Positions 8,745 through 17,283 of a stretch of DNA of 64,000 nucleotides are shown one piece after another. The notes under the pieces were generated by a model. The model searched no databases. It saw nothing but the letters and a program-made list of their open reading frames with translations, and was not told where the DNA came from. Position 1 is the first letter of the stretch. The number at the start of each line of letters is the position of its first letter. A program made the position numbers and the translations under genes. This DNA is from Pseudaminobacter sp040049255 (GTDB lineage: Bacteria; Pseudomonadota; Alphaproteobacteria; Rhizobiales; Rhizobiaceae), in contig NZ_JBDZDR010000004.1 of the NCBI RefSeq assembly GCF_040049255.1, positions 124,001 through 188,000 of the forward strand, written 5' to 3'.

Positions 8745-9271
8745 GTTTCGGGCAATCAACAGCAGCGACGCCTGCTTCGGGTGAAGCGAACCGCGGGCGT
8801 CGACCAGCCAAGGCGACAGGAGAAGCACCCACAGATCGAGAATATCGGTTGGATGGCTCAACCCCATCGCCTATTTTGCGCAGCATGAGAGAAACCCGCA
8901 TGCTGCTGGAGCGGGCAAAGCAATGGGCAAGATTACTGAAGCGCGACGTCGTTGCCCTGTGGATCGCCGCTCGCGACTCGCGCACCCCTTGGTACGCGAA
9001 AGCCACAGCCGCGGCCGTTGCAGCCTATGCCCTCAGCCCGATTGATTTGATTCCTGATTTCATCCCGATCATTGGCTATCTGGATGATCTCCTGATCGTT
9101 CCCGTAGGAATTTCCCTCGCCATCCGTCTCATTCCTTCTGGGCTTATGGCCGAGTTCAGGCAGGAGGCTGCTCGCCGCCAGGAGCGCCCGCGAAGCAACG
9201 CGGCAGCCGTCCTCATCATCGTGGTGTGGGCTGCTGCGCTGGCTGCATGCTCCTACAAATACTGGCCCTGA
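8741..9271 (+). CDS. DUF1232 (YkvA-like) membrane protein
   Basis: The recognisable part begins at about residue 49 (ATG 8885): an amphipathic helix, LLERAKQWARLLKRDVVALW, then the DUF1232 core TPWYAKATAAAVAAYALSPIDLIPDFIPIIGYLDDLLI, and a final hydrophobic helix, VLIIVVWAAALAACSY. The family is small, membrane-associated and without known activity. The GTG at 8741 overlaps the preceding stop (GTGA) and would couple the genes, but the first 48 residues are Pro/Arg-rich and may not be translated; 8885 is the alternative start. Confidence 0.7.
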   Translation: MSFGQSTAATPASGEANRGRRPAKATGEAPTDREYRLDGSTPSPILRSMRETRMLLERAKQWARLLKRDVVALWIAARDSRTPWYAKATAAAVAAYALSPIDLIPDFIPIIGYLDDLLIVPVGISLAIRLIPSGLMAEFRQEAARRQERPRSNAAAVLIIVVWAAALAACSYKYWP

Positions 9272-9449
9272 TGTTGGGATGTCCAGGACGAATTCAGCGG
9301 GCCTGACATCCCATTCCTCACGCGTACCGGGGCAAGCTTTCCGCTCACCTGGGTTCTTCCCGGGTTTTGCCTGACTGGCTGCACTATTGCAGTTCTGGCA
9401 TCATCCCGCTGCTGCCTCAAGCGCAGAGGTAGCGCGCTGTCTCCAAGCC

Positions 9450-9488
9450 AACCCGCGCTGGTCCGTCCCGAGCGGTTCAGCGCGGGCT
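9450..9488 (-). repeat. Element C copy 2, inverted palindrome
   Basis: AACCCGCGCTG and CAGCGCGGGCTT arms around an 18-nt centre; inverted homologue of 6738-6776, sharing GAACCGCT and GGGAC in the centre. A second hairpin, GAGCCCGCCG with CGGCGGGCTT at 9501-9531, follows in the + direction and is terminator-like in shape. Confidence 0.45.
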
Positions 9489-9555
9489 TGAGCGATAAGA
9501 GAGCCCGCCGGACCATGGCGTGCGGCGGGCTTAAGGCGTGTCAGGAAGAATGGGG

Positions 9556-9695
9556 GTCGGCCGGAGCCCGGAGCCGGGATGAACATCGGGCTCCTAGCTC
9601 TCACTCGTCGAGCAACTCGGTCTGCTCAACGCCACCCGAATGCCTCCCCTCCGTCAGTGTTCCAAATTTCTCTGGTGTGTCACGAAACCTTGATC
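9556..9695 (-). repeat. Element B copy 2, putative structured RNA
   Basis: Inverse-orientation partner of 6526-6660. Read on the minus strand it has GGAAC-N16-CATT (one change from the EcfG consensus) followed by the conserved hairpin GTTGAGCA/TGCTCGAC and a second stem GGAGCCCG/CGGGCTCC. The copies keep the stems while varying the loops. It contains GGGGAGG, complementary to the C-rich loop of the sRNA in element A. Confidence 0.5.
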
Positions 9696-9770
9696 ACCAG
9701 GGCGGGTTCCATCGCCGCAGCCAGGCTTAGGCCGTTTGTAGATGCGAAAGCACTGCTTTCCCCAAACACG

Positions 9771-9823
9771 AAAAAAGCCCGTCGCCTCGGGGGAGGAGAC
9801 GACGGGCCGATGAGTAAGGGTGC
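9771..9823 (-). ncRNA. Small RNA candidate, copy 2 (C-rich anti-SD loop)
   Basis: Minus-strand homologue of 5496-5550. The 5' tail ACCGCACCCTTACTCATC is nearly identical, then a 12-bp stem closes loop CTCCCCC and is followed by TTTTTT. Relative to copy 1, a G-U pair in the stem has become A-U, so pairing is kept. It is driven by an exact EcfG-type promoter at 9830-9854 with the same spacing to the stem. Confidence 0.65.
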
Positions 9824-9829
9824 GGTGGT

Positions 9830-9854
9830 AACGACTCGAGTGTTCAGTCGTTCC
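9830..9854 (-). promoter_or_regulatory. EcfG-type promoter of sRNA copy 2
   Basis: On the minus strand GGAAC (9854-9850), 16 nt, CGTT (9833-9830): an exact consensus match, with the same distance to the downstream hairpin as in copy 1. Confidence 0.75.
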
Positions 9855-10264
9855 CAGGTGGCCGAAAAAAATTGGCGGTTAGGGAAAGCGGGTATTGCGG
9901 GCATACCTCGATCGCTCGCGTTGATCGAAGCTCCCTTCAGCGCTTCACTCTGTAGCGGCGGAGCCGAATGAAAGTCCATCCTTGGTTTTCCGGATGAGAA
10001 TTCGCCACGTCCATCTGCACCCAAAGGGGCAGTGATTGGTCAATCCCGGGACCGGAAGCAGGCAGTGCCTCGCGACGAATGGCAGCTATCCCACTCTCGG
10101 TGCCTGAAAGCGGACAGTCCGGACCCGGCCCCCTTCTGCCGGAATGAATCCTTCCCCATCCGGAGGGTCACAGGATTCCTTTAGGTCTGCTGTGGGGTGG
10201 GACGGAGACGGTCCGGTTCGTGCCGGATTTTCGGGAAAGCTGACGCGGTACCGGTGCATCGGAG
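9855..10264. other. 410 bp with no feature recognised
   Basis: No reading frame with coding character, no strong hairpin and no promoter motif that I can support. Confidence 0.4.
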
Positions 10265-10573
10265 TTAGGCGGCTCTTGGCCAGATGATGTCGCCAAGATC
10301 GAACAGCCTCGTCGCTCGATCTTCCCAGCCGTCGATGTCGACCTTGCGCAGATCGCTTTCCGCATGGAGAAGCGTCAACGTCAGGAGGCGACGCCTCATC
10401 GCGTCGTCACACTCGCCATCAACCACGCCGTATCCCCTCAGAAGTGACTGAGTGCGGCCATGCTCGATGGGCGTCTGCGGCCCGGATTGAAGGCCATGGA
10501 AGACGATGTCCGTCTCAGCAGATCGGCTCCGGAATGCCCGGTGACAAGTGCCGCAGGAAGTCGTTGAAGGCAA
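10265..10573 (-). CDS. Hypothetical ORF or gene remnant
   Basis: 102 codons. The C-terminal half (RRRLLTLTLLHAESDLRKVDIDGWEDRATRLFDLGDIIW) reads like genuine helical protein, while the N-terminal part (MPSTTSCGTCHRAFRSRS) does not. No family recognised and no clear ribosome-binding site. It may be the 3' remnant of a decayed gene. Confidence 0.3.
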   Translation of the reverse strand: MPSTTSCGTCHRAFRSRSAETDIVFHGLQSGPQTPIEHGRTQSLLRGYGVVDGECDDAMRRRLLTLTLLHAESDLRKVDIDGWEDRATRLFDLGDIIWPRAA

Positions 10574-10680
10574 GCAAGGTGATGAAAGGTGGAAACTTAA
10601 CTGGCCTATGGCAGTCTTGAAAAAGCGGTATCACGCTCCACCCTTCTCAGCGGTGTGATGTCGTGGCACAGGAGGCTTTC

Positions 10681-11109
10681 ATGGGACTGTTTGACGATGC
10701 TGTACCAGGCGGCAATATCGGCAAACCTTTGATGATAGCGCTCGGCGCGCTGTTGCTGGGCAAGATGCTGAGCGGCAAGAACCAACCCCAAGCGGGCGAG
10801 CGCCCGCAAGCCGGTGAAGGCGGGCTGCTCGGAGGCCTTGAAGGGCTTCTCGACAAGCTACGGAGTTCAGGGCAGGGCGCCGCAGTCGATTCCTGGGTCG
10901 GTACTGGTCAGAACAAACCGATAGCGGCCGAGGATCTCGGTAGGGCGATCGGGCCGCAGACGATCAAATCGATCGCTGAGCGTGCCGGGATGAGCGAGGA
11001 TGAACTGCTGCGGCAACTCTCAACGGCGCTGCCCGGCGTGGTCGACAAGCTCACACCCGACGGCAATGTCCCGCGACCGGAGCAAATCGCGTCGCGCTGG
11101 CAGGAATAG
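10681..11109 (+). CDS. YidB-like (DUF937) protein
   Basis: 142 residues. Starts MGLFDDAV, then a hydrophobic helix (PLMIALGALLLGKML), a Gln/Gly-rich linker, and the conserved C-terminal YidB block with VDSWVGTGQNKPI, AEDLGRAIG, LAERAGMSEDELLRQLSTALPGVVDKLTPDG. That block occurs in many proteobacterial proteins of unknown role. ACAGGAGG lies 7 nt before ATG 10681, which decides this start over an in-frame ATG six codons upstream. Monocistronic. Confidence 0.8.
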   Translation: MGLFDDAVPGGNIGKPLMIALGALLLGKMLSGKNQPQAGERPQAGEGGLLGGLEGLLDKLRSSGQGAAVDSWVGTGQNKPIAAEDLGRAIGPQTIKSIAERAGMSEDELLRQLSTALPGVVDKLTPDGNVPRPEQIASRWQE

Positions 11110-11172
11110 GCCCGGGGACTGCAGAACAGAAGCGCACGGTACTGCTTCCCGCCCTGTGTTGGGCCGAGAAAC

Positions 11173-11245
11173 CGAGGACGGTGCGCGGAGGAGCTCTGAC
11201 CGTTCCGAGAACCCTGGCGATGAGAGCCGGTCTGTACCGTCCTCG
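11173..11245. repeat. 73-bp inverted repeat (10-bp perfect arms)
   Basis: CGAGGACGGT at 11173-11182 pairs perfectly with ACCGTCCTCG at 11236-11245 across a 53-nt loop. It lies just 3' of the YidB-like gene. It may be a structured RNA end or chance; no T-run follows. Confidence 0.3.
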
Positions 11246-11390
11246 CTAGCCGGTTCGCCTGCGGCCAGCTCCGATTGAACCTGCGCCGACCTTCCGGCCC
11301 CTAGACTGCCCGTCCGCAACGCGCCCGATCCCAGCCGTCGGTGACGTTTTTGCCACTCCCCAGAAGCGGACATCGCCGACAGCAAATCTG

Positions 11391-11567
11391 TTGGTCGGGG
11401 ATCTCCGCCGCAGCGAAGGGCAGGCGGCGCTGGAGATCGAAGATCCGGTCGCGCGGGAGCAGGCGCTGGACGACGCGGAAACCCGGCTGACGGCGGATTT
11501 CGGAAGGGCCGCGCTTACGAGCGACGAAATCGGCAAGATAAATGTATTGCTCGGTGCTCGTCAGTAG
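11391..11567 (+). CDS. Possible small protein, or remnant of a larger gene
   Basis: A 58-codon frame opening with TTG and reading VGDLRRSEGQAALEIEDPVAR then a charged helical C-terminus ending in TAG. The residue composition is protein-like and the frame stays open upstream without an ATG to about 11310, so it could be the tail of a decayed gene. No family recognised; the minus-strand frames over the same bases look like shadows. Apart from this, 11110-11923 holds nothing I can support. Confidence 0.3.
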   Translation: MVGDLRRSEGQAALEIEDPVAREQALDDAETRLTADFGRAALTSDEIGKINVLLGARQ

Positions 11568-11923
11568 CAGTTCTGCGCCTAAAACCCGTCGGCGATGGGG
11601 CCACATAGCTTGGTCGCCACCCCCTGCCACAACCGGGGCGACTTCGCCGCTCCGGTTGTCGGTTAACGATCAACGCAGCACGGCGGTGATTAGCAGATGA
11701 TTATTCGACAACATCGCTGCCTCCTCGTCTCGGGACACATGGTAAGAGGCCGGAAGACAAGCATTCCACAAGACAGCGCATCAGACCGCCAATTCAGCCC
11801 CGTAGGATCAACGACCGCGAAGGGCAGAAAAATTGCCCGCTCCAGGGGAGGCGGGCATGTGATCAGTCGCCGATCTCGGGCAGACGAGAAAGACGGTGGC
11901 GACCAGTCACGTCATGAATACAG

Positions 11924-12991
11924 TTATTTGGCAGCGTGGCTGGGTTCGGTAAGTCCGACGGTCTGCGTTTGAAGTGCCTCGCGGACCTGATCGATTTTGC
12001 CGTAGGTTGCTCCCACGCCCAGCACATCCTTTGCCCAGTCCACCATCTCTTGATCGACCACTCGGTTCGGATTCGCGCCCGCCTGCAGCGCCGCTGTGAG
12101 CGCCTCGTCCGTGATGGCCTCCATCTGCTCCGCTTGCCTAACCTCGAGATCGGCGACTTGCGCTTTCGCCTCGCCGACGGCTGCAGCCATATCAAGGGCG
12201 GAGCGAAGGGCATCGATTTCCGCTGCGATTGCTGCGGCCACGTTGGCATCCAGCGTGGAGGGATCGATCGCGTTGAGATCGCCAAGGCGCGCCTCCAGAT
12301 CCGCGGCCGTCAGGTCCGCGGTATAGGAGAAGTCGTCATACGGTTCGATCGCGCCGACCGACTCAGCGAATTTCGCATCCGCAGCAGCCAGTGCGGCAGT
12401 GGCCTTCGCAAGTTCAGCCTGCGTCAGGTCATAATTGGCGGATGCCATTACATAGGAACGGATCGCCGCGAATTTCGGGTCATTCGCGTTTATGAAGGCG
12501 TTGACGTTCCGCTTCAGGGAATTGAGGCCACCGAGCTTGGCGTGCAGGTTCTTCTCCTTCATCTTGGCAGCCGAAGCTTTGTTGGTTTTGCGACCGGCGT
12601 CCTTGGCCGACACTGCTGCCGTTTGCGACTTCACCGCGCCCTTGCCCTTGGCCGACGAAGCACTGGCGCTGCCACCGAGCTGGCCCCCCGGGCCCTTCGC
12701 GTTGCCGCGCTCGCCAGCCTTCCCGGCACCGGCTCCTTGACCGCCACCTTTGCCGGCGCCGTTACTTCCAGCGTTGCCGCCCCCCTTGCCGCCGCCGTTT
12801 CCACCACCGTTACCGCCGCCCTTTCCTCCGCCTTCGCCCTTGGCATGGGCCTGCTGGGAAAAGTCATCGAGGGAGCCCCTCCCGCTTCCAGTCAGGATCG
12901 GCAGAAGCATGAGGGCTGTTGTGCAGCCAAGCACGACGAATGCGCGCGCAAATGTGGTTTTTGCAACCGCTGCTCGCATTGGAGAAGACAT
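11924..12991 (-). CDS. Secreted Gly/Lys-rich coiled-coil protein
   Basis: 355 residues from ATG 12991. Signal peptide to about residue 50 (ALMLLPILTG then cleavage near AHA-KG). Next come repeats of GGGKGGGN type (about residues 52-80), an Ala/Lys/Ser-rich basic stretch, and a helical C-terminal half rich in Ala, Glu, Asp with repeated VAAAIAAEIDALRSAL-type heptads. The last block, DWAKDVLGVGATYGKIDQVREAL, resembles a small helical module. No enzymatic motif. It is probably a cell-surface or periplasmic structural protein; the basic Gly-rich tail could bind polyanions. Function unknown. Confidence 0.65.
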   Translation of the reverse strand: MSSPMRAAVAKTTFARAFVVLGCTTALMLLPILTGSGRGSLDDFSQQAHAKGEGGGKGGGNGGGNGGGKGGGNAGSNGAGKGGGQGAGAGKAGERGNAKGPGGQLGGSASASSAKGKGAVKSQTAAVSAKDAGRKTNKASAAKMKEKNLHAKLGGLNSLKRNVNAFINANDPKFAAIRSYVMASANYDLTQAELAKATAALAAADAKFAESVGAIEPYDDFSYTADLTAADLEARLGDLNAIDPSTLDANVAAAIAAEIDALRSALDMAAAVGEAKAQVADLEVRQAEQMEAITDEALTAALQAGANPNRVVDQEMVDWAKDVLGVGATYGKIDQVREALQTQTVGLTEPSHAAK

Positions 12992-13259
12992 GGGGGCCTC
13001 CGATTCGTTGGACGCTGATGCTAGCGCGCAGAACCTCACCGATCCGATAAATTATTCTTTCAGGTTTGTTTCAATGTCAGTGCAGACCAAGGTGACGTCT
13101 GGAGGTGCTACCTGACACTGCTGGTCGCGGTATCCAAATCGTGGTTCCTCTCACGTAGCCATGCCGATAGTCTACAGTTACTGCCGCTGGAAGTCGTTGT
13201 CGGCGCGGCTCTGGCGAGGGGCGATAAATGGGATGAGAGGTGCCAAGGTGGGCCTACGG

Positions 13260-13574
13260 CTAACGCGGCCAAACCAGCCAGAGAATTCCCACGCCTATGA
13301 GCCAAAGCAGCGCCATCAATATCGCCGCCGCAACAATGAAGCGGACGATCAAAGCCCGCGACCATAACGGTTCATTGGGAAGTCGCCGCCAAGCCCAGGT
13401 CGCCCCCAAAAAGGCAGTCACAAGCGCCACTACCTGCCAGATGATTGCTCCCCCGGGCAAAACCCCATCCAAGGCTGGCAAGACATAAACACTCACCGCA
13501 GCACATAGGGCGAAACCTGCCGCCGCAAACGCGGACCTAAATGAGCGAAGTTGCGATTGCACGTCGGGCGACAT
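13260..13574 (-). CDS. Small integral membrane protein, unknown function
   Basis: 104 residues with three hydrophobic helices: about 14-33 (AAAGFALCAAVSVYVLPAL), 42-60 (GGAIIWQVVALVTAFLGAT), and 76-101 (FIVAAAILMALLWLIGVGILWLV). Loops are short and Arg/Pro-containing. No family recognised. Its start partly overlaps the tail of the disrupted gene upstream. Confidence 0.55.
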   Translation of the reverse strand: MSPDVQSQLRSFRSAFAAAGFALCAAVSVYVLPALDGVLPGGAIIWQVVALVTAFLGATWAWRRLPNEPLWSRALIVRFIVAAAILMALLWLIGVGILWLVWPR

Positions 13575-14000
13575 GTCCGGGCTCCCGCTGTCGCTGCGAT
13601 ACTATTGAATTGGAAGGGGCAGAGCTAGAGCCTTTCAGGTTTTGACGGAAGCGTATCCAGCGTTCTCGAAGTAGTTGGCGCATTCGTTGGGCTGGACGGC
13701 CATTGAACCACGGCAGGTCTGGGTAATCCGCTTCTTCCTCGATCAGCATTCGACCACCGTGCTGGAATTCTGATGGCGCGTAAGGCTCCGAGGCCGATCT
13801 GGATCGTCTGGCAACTGTCGATCTCCTGTGCACGCGATAGAGAAGGTTGGCGCAACTCCTTGACGCCCGCAGTCGGCGAAATTCTCCCGCCTCAAGATTT
13901 CCTCGATGATCTGCAACTTTTGCTCGACATCGCCGGGAATCACTTCGATGCGTCGATACGCATCGGACATAAGTCTATACTCAAGCGTTACCTTCAGCAT
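13537..14000 (-). pseudogene. Possible frameshifted small gene
   Basis: The first part (from ATG 14000) reads KVTLEYRLMSDAYRRIEVIPGDVEQKLQIIEEIL and loses protein character near 13795. A second frame then continues plausibly with EFQHGGRMLIEEEADYPDLPW and RPAQRMRQLLRERW. This is most simply one gene broken by a frameshift around 13790-13800, or a sequencing error. No family recognised. Confidence 0.35.
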
Positions 14001-14156
14001 TTCTGCTTATGCCAACTGCCCCGTTGAATTGGGGGGGCGCAGTTCGTTGACCATTATTGGGTATGCAGCGCCACTGTTTCACTCGCTATTCCGATTCGAC
14101 CGTAAGGAGGACGATCACGGTACGGCTGGAGGGCACTGATCCGATGGAGGAAAGAT

Positions 14157-15446
14157 ATGGCAATCGACTTCACGTTGACCAGTGAACAGATCGCTATCAG
14201 GAAGACGGCGCGCGAGTTCGCCCAAGATATTCTCAAACCCGTCGCCATAGAGGCAGATGCGGAACGTGATCCGCAAAAAGCCTTCTCCATGATGAAGCCT
14301 GTATATAGAGAGGCGCATAAACTTGGCCTCACTTTCGGGTTCATTCCGAAGGAATATGGCGGCGCGGGTATCAGCAATGTCGACCTCCAGATTGTTGCTG
14401 AGGAAATTTGCGCGGTGGACCCGGGCTTCGGGTGTATTCTGCTCGTCAACGGGCTCGCGCTGCTGCCATTGGTCTGGTACGGCTCGGAAGAACAAAGAAG
14501 GAAGTGGTTGTTCGAGGCCACCAGCGATCAGACGGGCGAATATATTGCCGGATACAATGTGAGCGAGGCCGCGGGTACGGCAAACTTCGATCACCCTGGC
14601 GCATATCCCTCAGGCATGCAGATGACTGCAGAACATGACAAGGGCAGAGGCGAATATGTCCTCAACGGCTCGAAGTATTGGCCGAGCAGTTCGGGAGGTT
14701 GGGATCTCAAGGGCGCGAACGTCAACATGTTCATCGTCCGGACGGATCGCCACAAGGGTGGCAAGGAGGGCTTGAGCGCCATACTGGTGCCGCGGGGCAC
14801 ACCGGGCATGACCTTCAAGGCGCCAATTGACAAGATTGGCCACAGAACCAACCAGAACAACTGGATCGAGTGCGATAACTGCCGGGTTCCTGAGGAAAAC
14901 GTGTTTGCGGTCGGCGATGGCGACCTGATCATCTCAAAGGCATTCACATGGTCCGGCCCAGTTGCCGGCATTGCCGCAGTGGGGGTGGCGCGCGCGGCAT
15001 ATGAATGGACCATGGAGTGGTCAAAAACGTATACTGCTGCCGGCGACAAGCCCATCATGCACCATCAGAATGTCGGTTACGCGCTGGGCGATATAGCCAT
15101 GCGGATCGAAGCCAGTCGCTATCTCTGTTGGAAGGCGGCGCATTATCTCGACATGTATCAGTCAGAGGGGCAGGCCTTCGGCGCCATGGCCAAGGTATTT
15201 TCCTGCGAACTGCTTTTCGATACTGTCTACAAATGCATGCAAATCGCTGGAGTGAACTCGCTGAACAAGGAGTACCCTCTGGAGAGATATTTGCGCGAAG
15301 CTGCCGTTTTCCCGATATACGACGCGGGAACGATGGGGATGCAGCGTCGAAAAATCTGGGGAGTCATGGCGGACCCGGATTTCGCCACCAATGCTTTCAG
15401 AGACTGCGAGCCCGTCAAGTTCAAGAAATCGATGGAAGGATGGTAA
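14157..15446 (+). CDS. Acyl-CoA dehydrogenase family flavoprotein
   Basis: 429 residues. It has the N-terminal helical domain (FTLTSEQIAIRKTAREFAQDI), the middle beta domain with ITGYN-type FAD contact (SEAAGTANFDHP and YVLNGSKYWPSSSG), and the C-terminal helical domain ending NKEYPLERYLREAAVFPIYDAGTMGMQRRKI. The last part departs from the usual Q-x-x-GG-x-GY ... R-D-x-R-x-x-x-I-Y-x-G-T pattern, so substrate class is open. GGAGGAAAG precedes ATG. It stands alone, without thiolase, hydratase or ETF genes nearby, and marks the left side of the mobile/defence island. Confidence 0.85.
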   Translation: MAIDFTLTSEQIAIRKTAREFAQDILKPVAIEADAERDPQKAFSMMKPVYREAHKLGLTFGFIPKEYGGAGISNVDLQIVAEEICAVDPGFGCILLVNGLALLPLVWYGSEEQRRKWLFEATSDQTGEYIAGYNVSEAAGTANFDHPGAYPSGMQMTAEHDKGRGEYVLNGSKYWPSSSGGWDLKGANVNMFIVRTDRHKGGKEGLSAILVPRGTPGMTFKAPIDKIGHRTNQNNWIECDNCRVPEENVFAVGDGDLIISKAFTWSGPVAGIAAVGVARAAYEWTMEWSKTYTAAGDKPIMHHQNVGYALGDIAMRIEASRYLCWKAAHYLDMYQSEGQAFGAMAKVFSCELLFDTVYKCMQIAGVNSLNKEYPLERYLREAAVFPIYDAGTMGMQRRKIWGVMADPDFATNAFRDCEPVKFKKSMEGW

Positions 15447-15689
15447 AACTCTACTCTCGCTGACACAGAATTGGCGACAGTTTGTGTAGCCGGATTGATC
15501 TGCCACGTTCATCCGGCTGCGATGAGAGGCTCAACGGTTTTGAATACGCCCATGGGCGCGGTGTGAGCAACCGGCGCAACGCGAAGCTTTCATCTTGCGC
15601 AGCGTTGGAGCCGGTTGCGGCGATGGCCTCGGCGTGGTTGCCGGATCTGGTATCCGAGCAATGAACGCAGTCGGAGCGGCCACTCACAC

Positions 15690-15935
15690 AGAAACAGATA
15701 TGGGCAATTCGCTTTTTTCTCGATCGCGAAGGACGCTTACGTGACCGTGCGCTGTTCGACTTGGCGATCGATAGCAAGCTGCGCGGATGCGATCTGGTCA
15801 AGATCAAGATTGGTGATCTGGTCGCTGGCCCGGAAATCCGCACGCGTGGGGTCGTCACGCAGCAAAAAAAAACAGGCCGACCGGTGCAGTTTGAACTAAC
15901 CGGTGATGTGCGCGCACGCTTGCTCGCCCGGTCCG
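15690..15935 (+). pseudogene. Tyrosine recombinase (integrase) fragment
   Basis: A stretch reading IWAIRFFLDREGRLRDRALF, then DLAIDSKLRGCDLVKIKIGD and QKKTGRPVQFELTGDVRARLLA is the N-terminal/core-binding part of a common proteobacterial phage-type integrase. It has no start codon of its own, and family similarity stops near 15935. The catalytic R-H-x-x-R...Y part is missing. It marks past mobility at the left end of the defence island. Confidence 0.65.
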
Positions 15936-15968
15936 CTTGGTCTTCGAACCGATGCTACTTGTCCGGCA

Positions 15969-17042
15969 TTAAGGATACGTCCACGGATTGGCCGTCGCTG
16001 CGTCATAGAAGGCGACTTCGAGCGGAAACCTGTCGTCACGCATGGCCGCTAAGCTGTTCGCCTTGGCAATGATCTGCTGGTTGCTTGGTGATCCGGGATC
16101 GCCGAACAGGCTGACGTAAAGCTTCTTGAACCGACCGGTTCCGAAGCGCCGCAAGATATGGTCATCGTTCTCTGCCAACGAATGCCCGAGGACAAAAAAG
16201 CAGTGCCGCCCCTGCTGCGCGTTCGCCGTTAGCTGCTTAAACCCTTGGTAGAGATAGGCGTTGTGTCGGATCTTCGCCTTTTTCTGCGCACTCGACCCTT
16301 CGGTGACAAACAGCGGGTATTTGTTGTCGTTGATCGCCCGCCGCGCCTGATCGATCAAGCGATCGTTCGTCCTGACCCAGGTGAACTTCTGTAGCTCCGT
16401 GCCAGCATCGAAGAGGTGCAAGGCTCCATGAAGGAAATGGATCTTGGCACTGTGCGCCCCGACTTCGCCCTGCCAGACGACATAGTCGGCCATGGAATCG
16501 TCTTCGTCATTCCCAAAACCGTCGTTCGTGGTGAGGTCGATGGCCTGCGTGAACGGATTGTCCTCGTGCATGAGGGTCCAATATAACAGCAGGTCGTAGT
16601 TCAGGGTGAAAACCTGACCGTCGTTTTGCCGCCCCAAGAACAGGCTGAGAAATCTCCGGCAGGCCCAAAATTTGTCGCGGGGAATGTCGCCGGGAACGTC
16701 CGGGTGGTTTCTAGCGATGGCGGTTAGAAGGATTTCCTTCAAAGCGTTGGCATCGGCCAGCATCTTGGCGGCTGCATCGGCATGCCCAGGTGTATATATG
16801 CCCGCGAGCAGCGCGCCGGCTTCGAGGTTCTTGATGGCAATCTCGAAATCCTGCGTTCCGAGAACTTCGAAGACTTTTACCAGCTCTGGGTTGTTGGAAA
16901 AATCCGCCGCGCTGAAGAGCGATCCGTAATGAAAGATATCGGGGCAGCACGCGATGCTAAACCCGTTTCCGATCAAGAGATGGCGCTTTGAGAATTCGCG
17001 GGAATCGGCGATTGCCTCGGCAAAACTCACCAGATCGACCAT
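15969..17042 (-). CDS. DUF4917 family, SIR2-like fold, putative defence gene
   Basis: 357 residues. LLIGNGFSIAC (22-32) resembles the dinucleotide-binding start of SIR2-like proteins. QVFTLNYDLLLYW, IHFLHGALHLFD and HCFFVLGHSLAENDDHILRRFG correspond in order to the TTNYD, LHG and GYS-x-x-D-x-x-h blocks of SIR2-type NADases. I match it to DUF4917 from memory. SIR2-like proteins in bacteria often deplete NAD during phage infection; that role is inferred from the fold and from the surrounding Pycsar genes, IS and integrase remnant. Confidence 0.7.
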   Translation of the reverse strand: MVDLVSFAEAIADSREFSKRHLLIGNGFSIACCPDIFHYGSLFSAADFSNNPELVKVFEVLGTQDFEIAIKNLEAGALLAGIYTPGHADAAAKMLADANALKEILLTAIARNHPDVPGDIPRDKFWACRRFLSLFLGRQNDGQVFTLNYDLLLYWTLMHEDNPFTQAIDLTTNDGFGNDEDDSMADYVVWQGEVGAHSAKIHFLHGALHLFDAGTELQKFTWVRTNDRLIDQARRAINDNKYPLFVTEGSSAQKKAKIRHNAYLYQGFKQLTANAQQGRHCFFVLGHSLAENDDHILRRFGTGRFKKLYVSLFGDPGSPSNQQIIAKANSLAAMRDDRFPLEVAFYDAATANPWTYP

Positions 17043-17283
17043 GCGAACTCCCCTGCGCCCCTAGAAAGTCGATCCTATACTTCGAGCTGTGACATACAAG
17101 ATCGTTGATGTCGATCGTGGCGTTGCGGTCGTCGGCTTATAAGCGAATCTGGGCGTCGCATAACGTCGGTTGAAAGCGCCTTGTGGCATCGATTGGTGAT
17201 CTGCGGAATATCAGTTTTGGGTTCAAAGTTGACGGGAGTGGAAGTGCCCGATGCCCACCTCGCTGTTCTCATCGGAGAGCCTA

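Noticed and set aside
9686..9709. GGAAC ... GGTT on the minus strand at the start of element B copy 2
   Set aside because: Spacing is one base too short and copy 1 does not keep it.
11936..13018. A 360-codon + strand frame
   Set aside because: Antisense to the secreted Gly-rich protein, which has a signal peptide and domain order.
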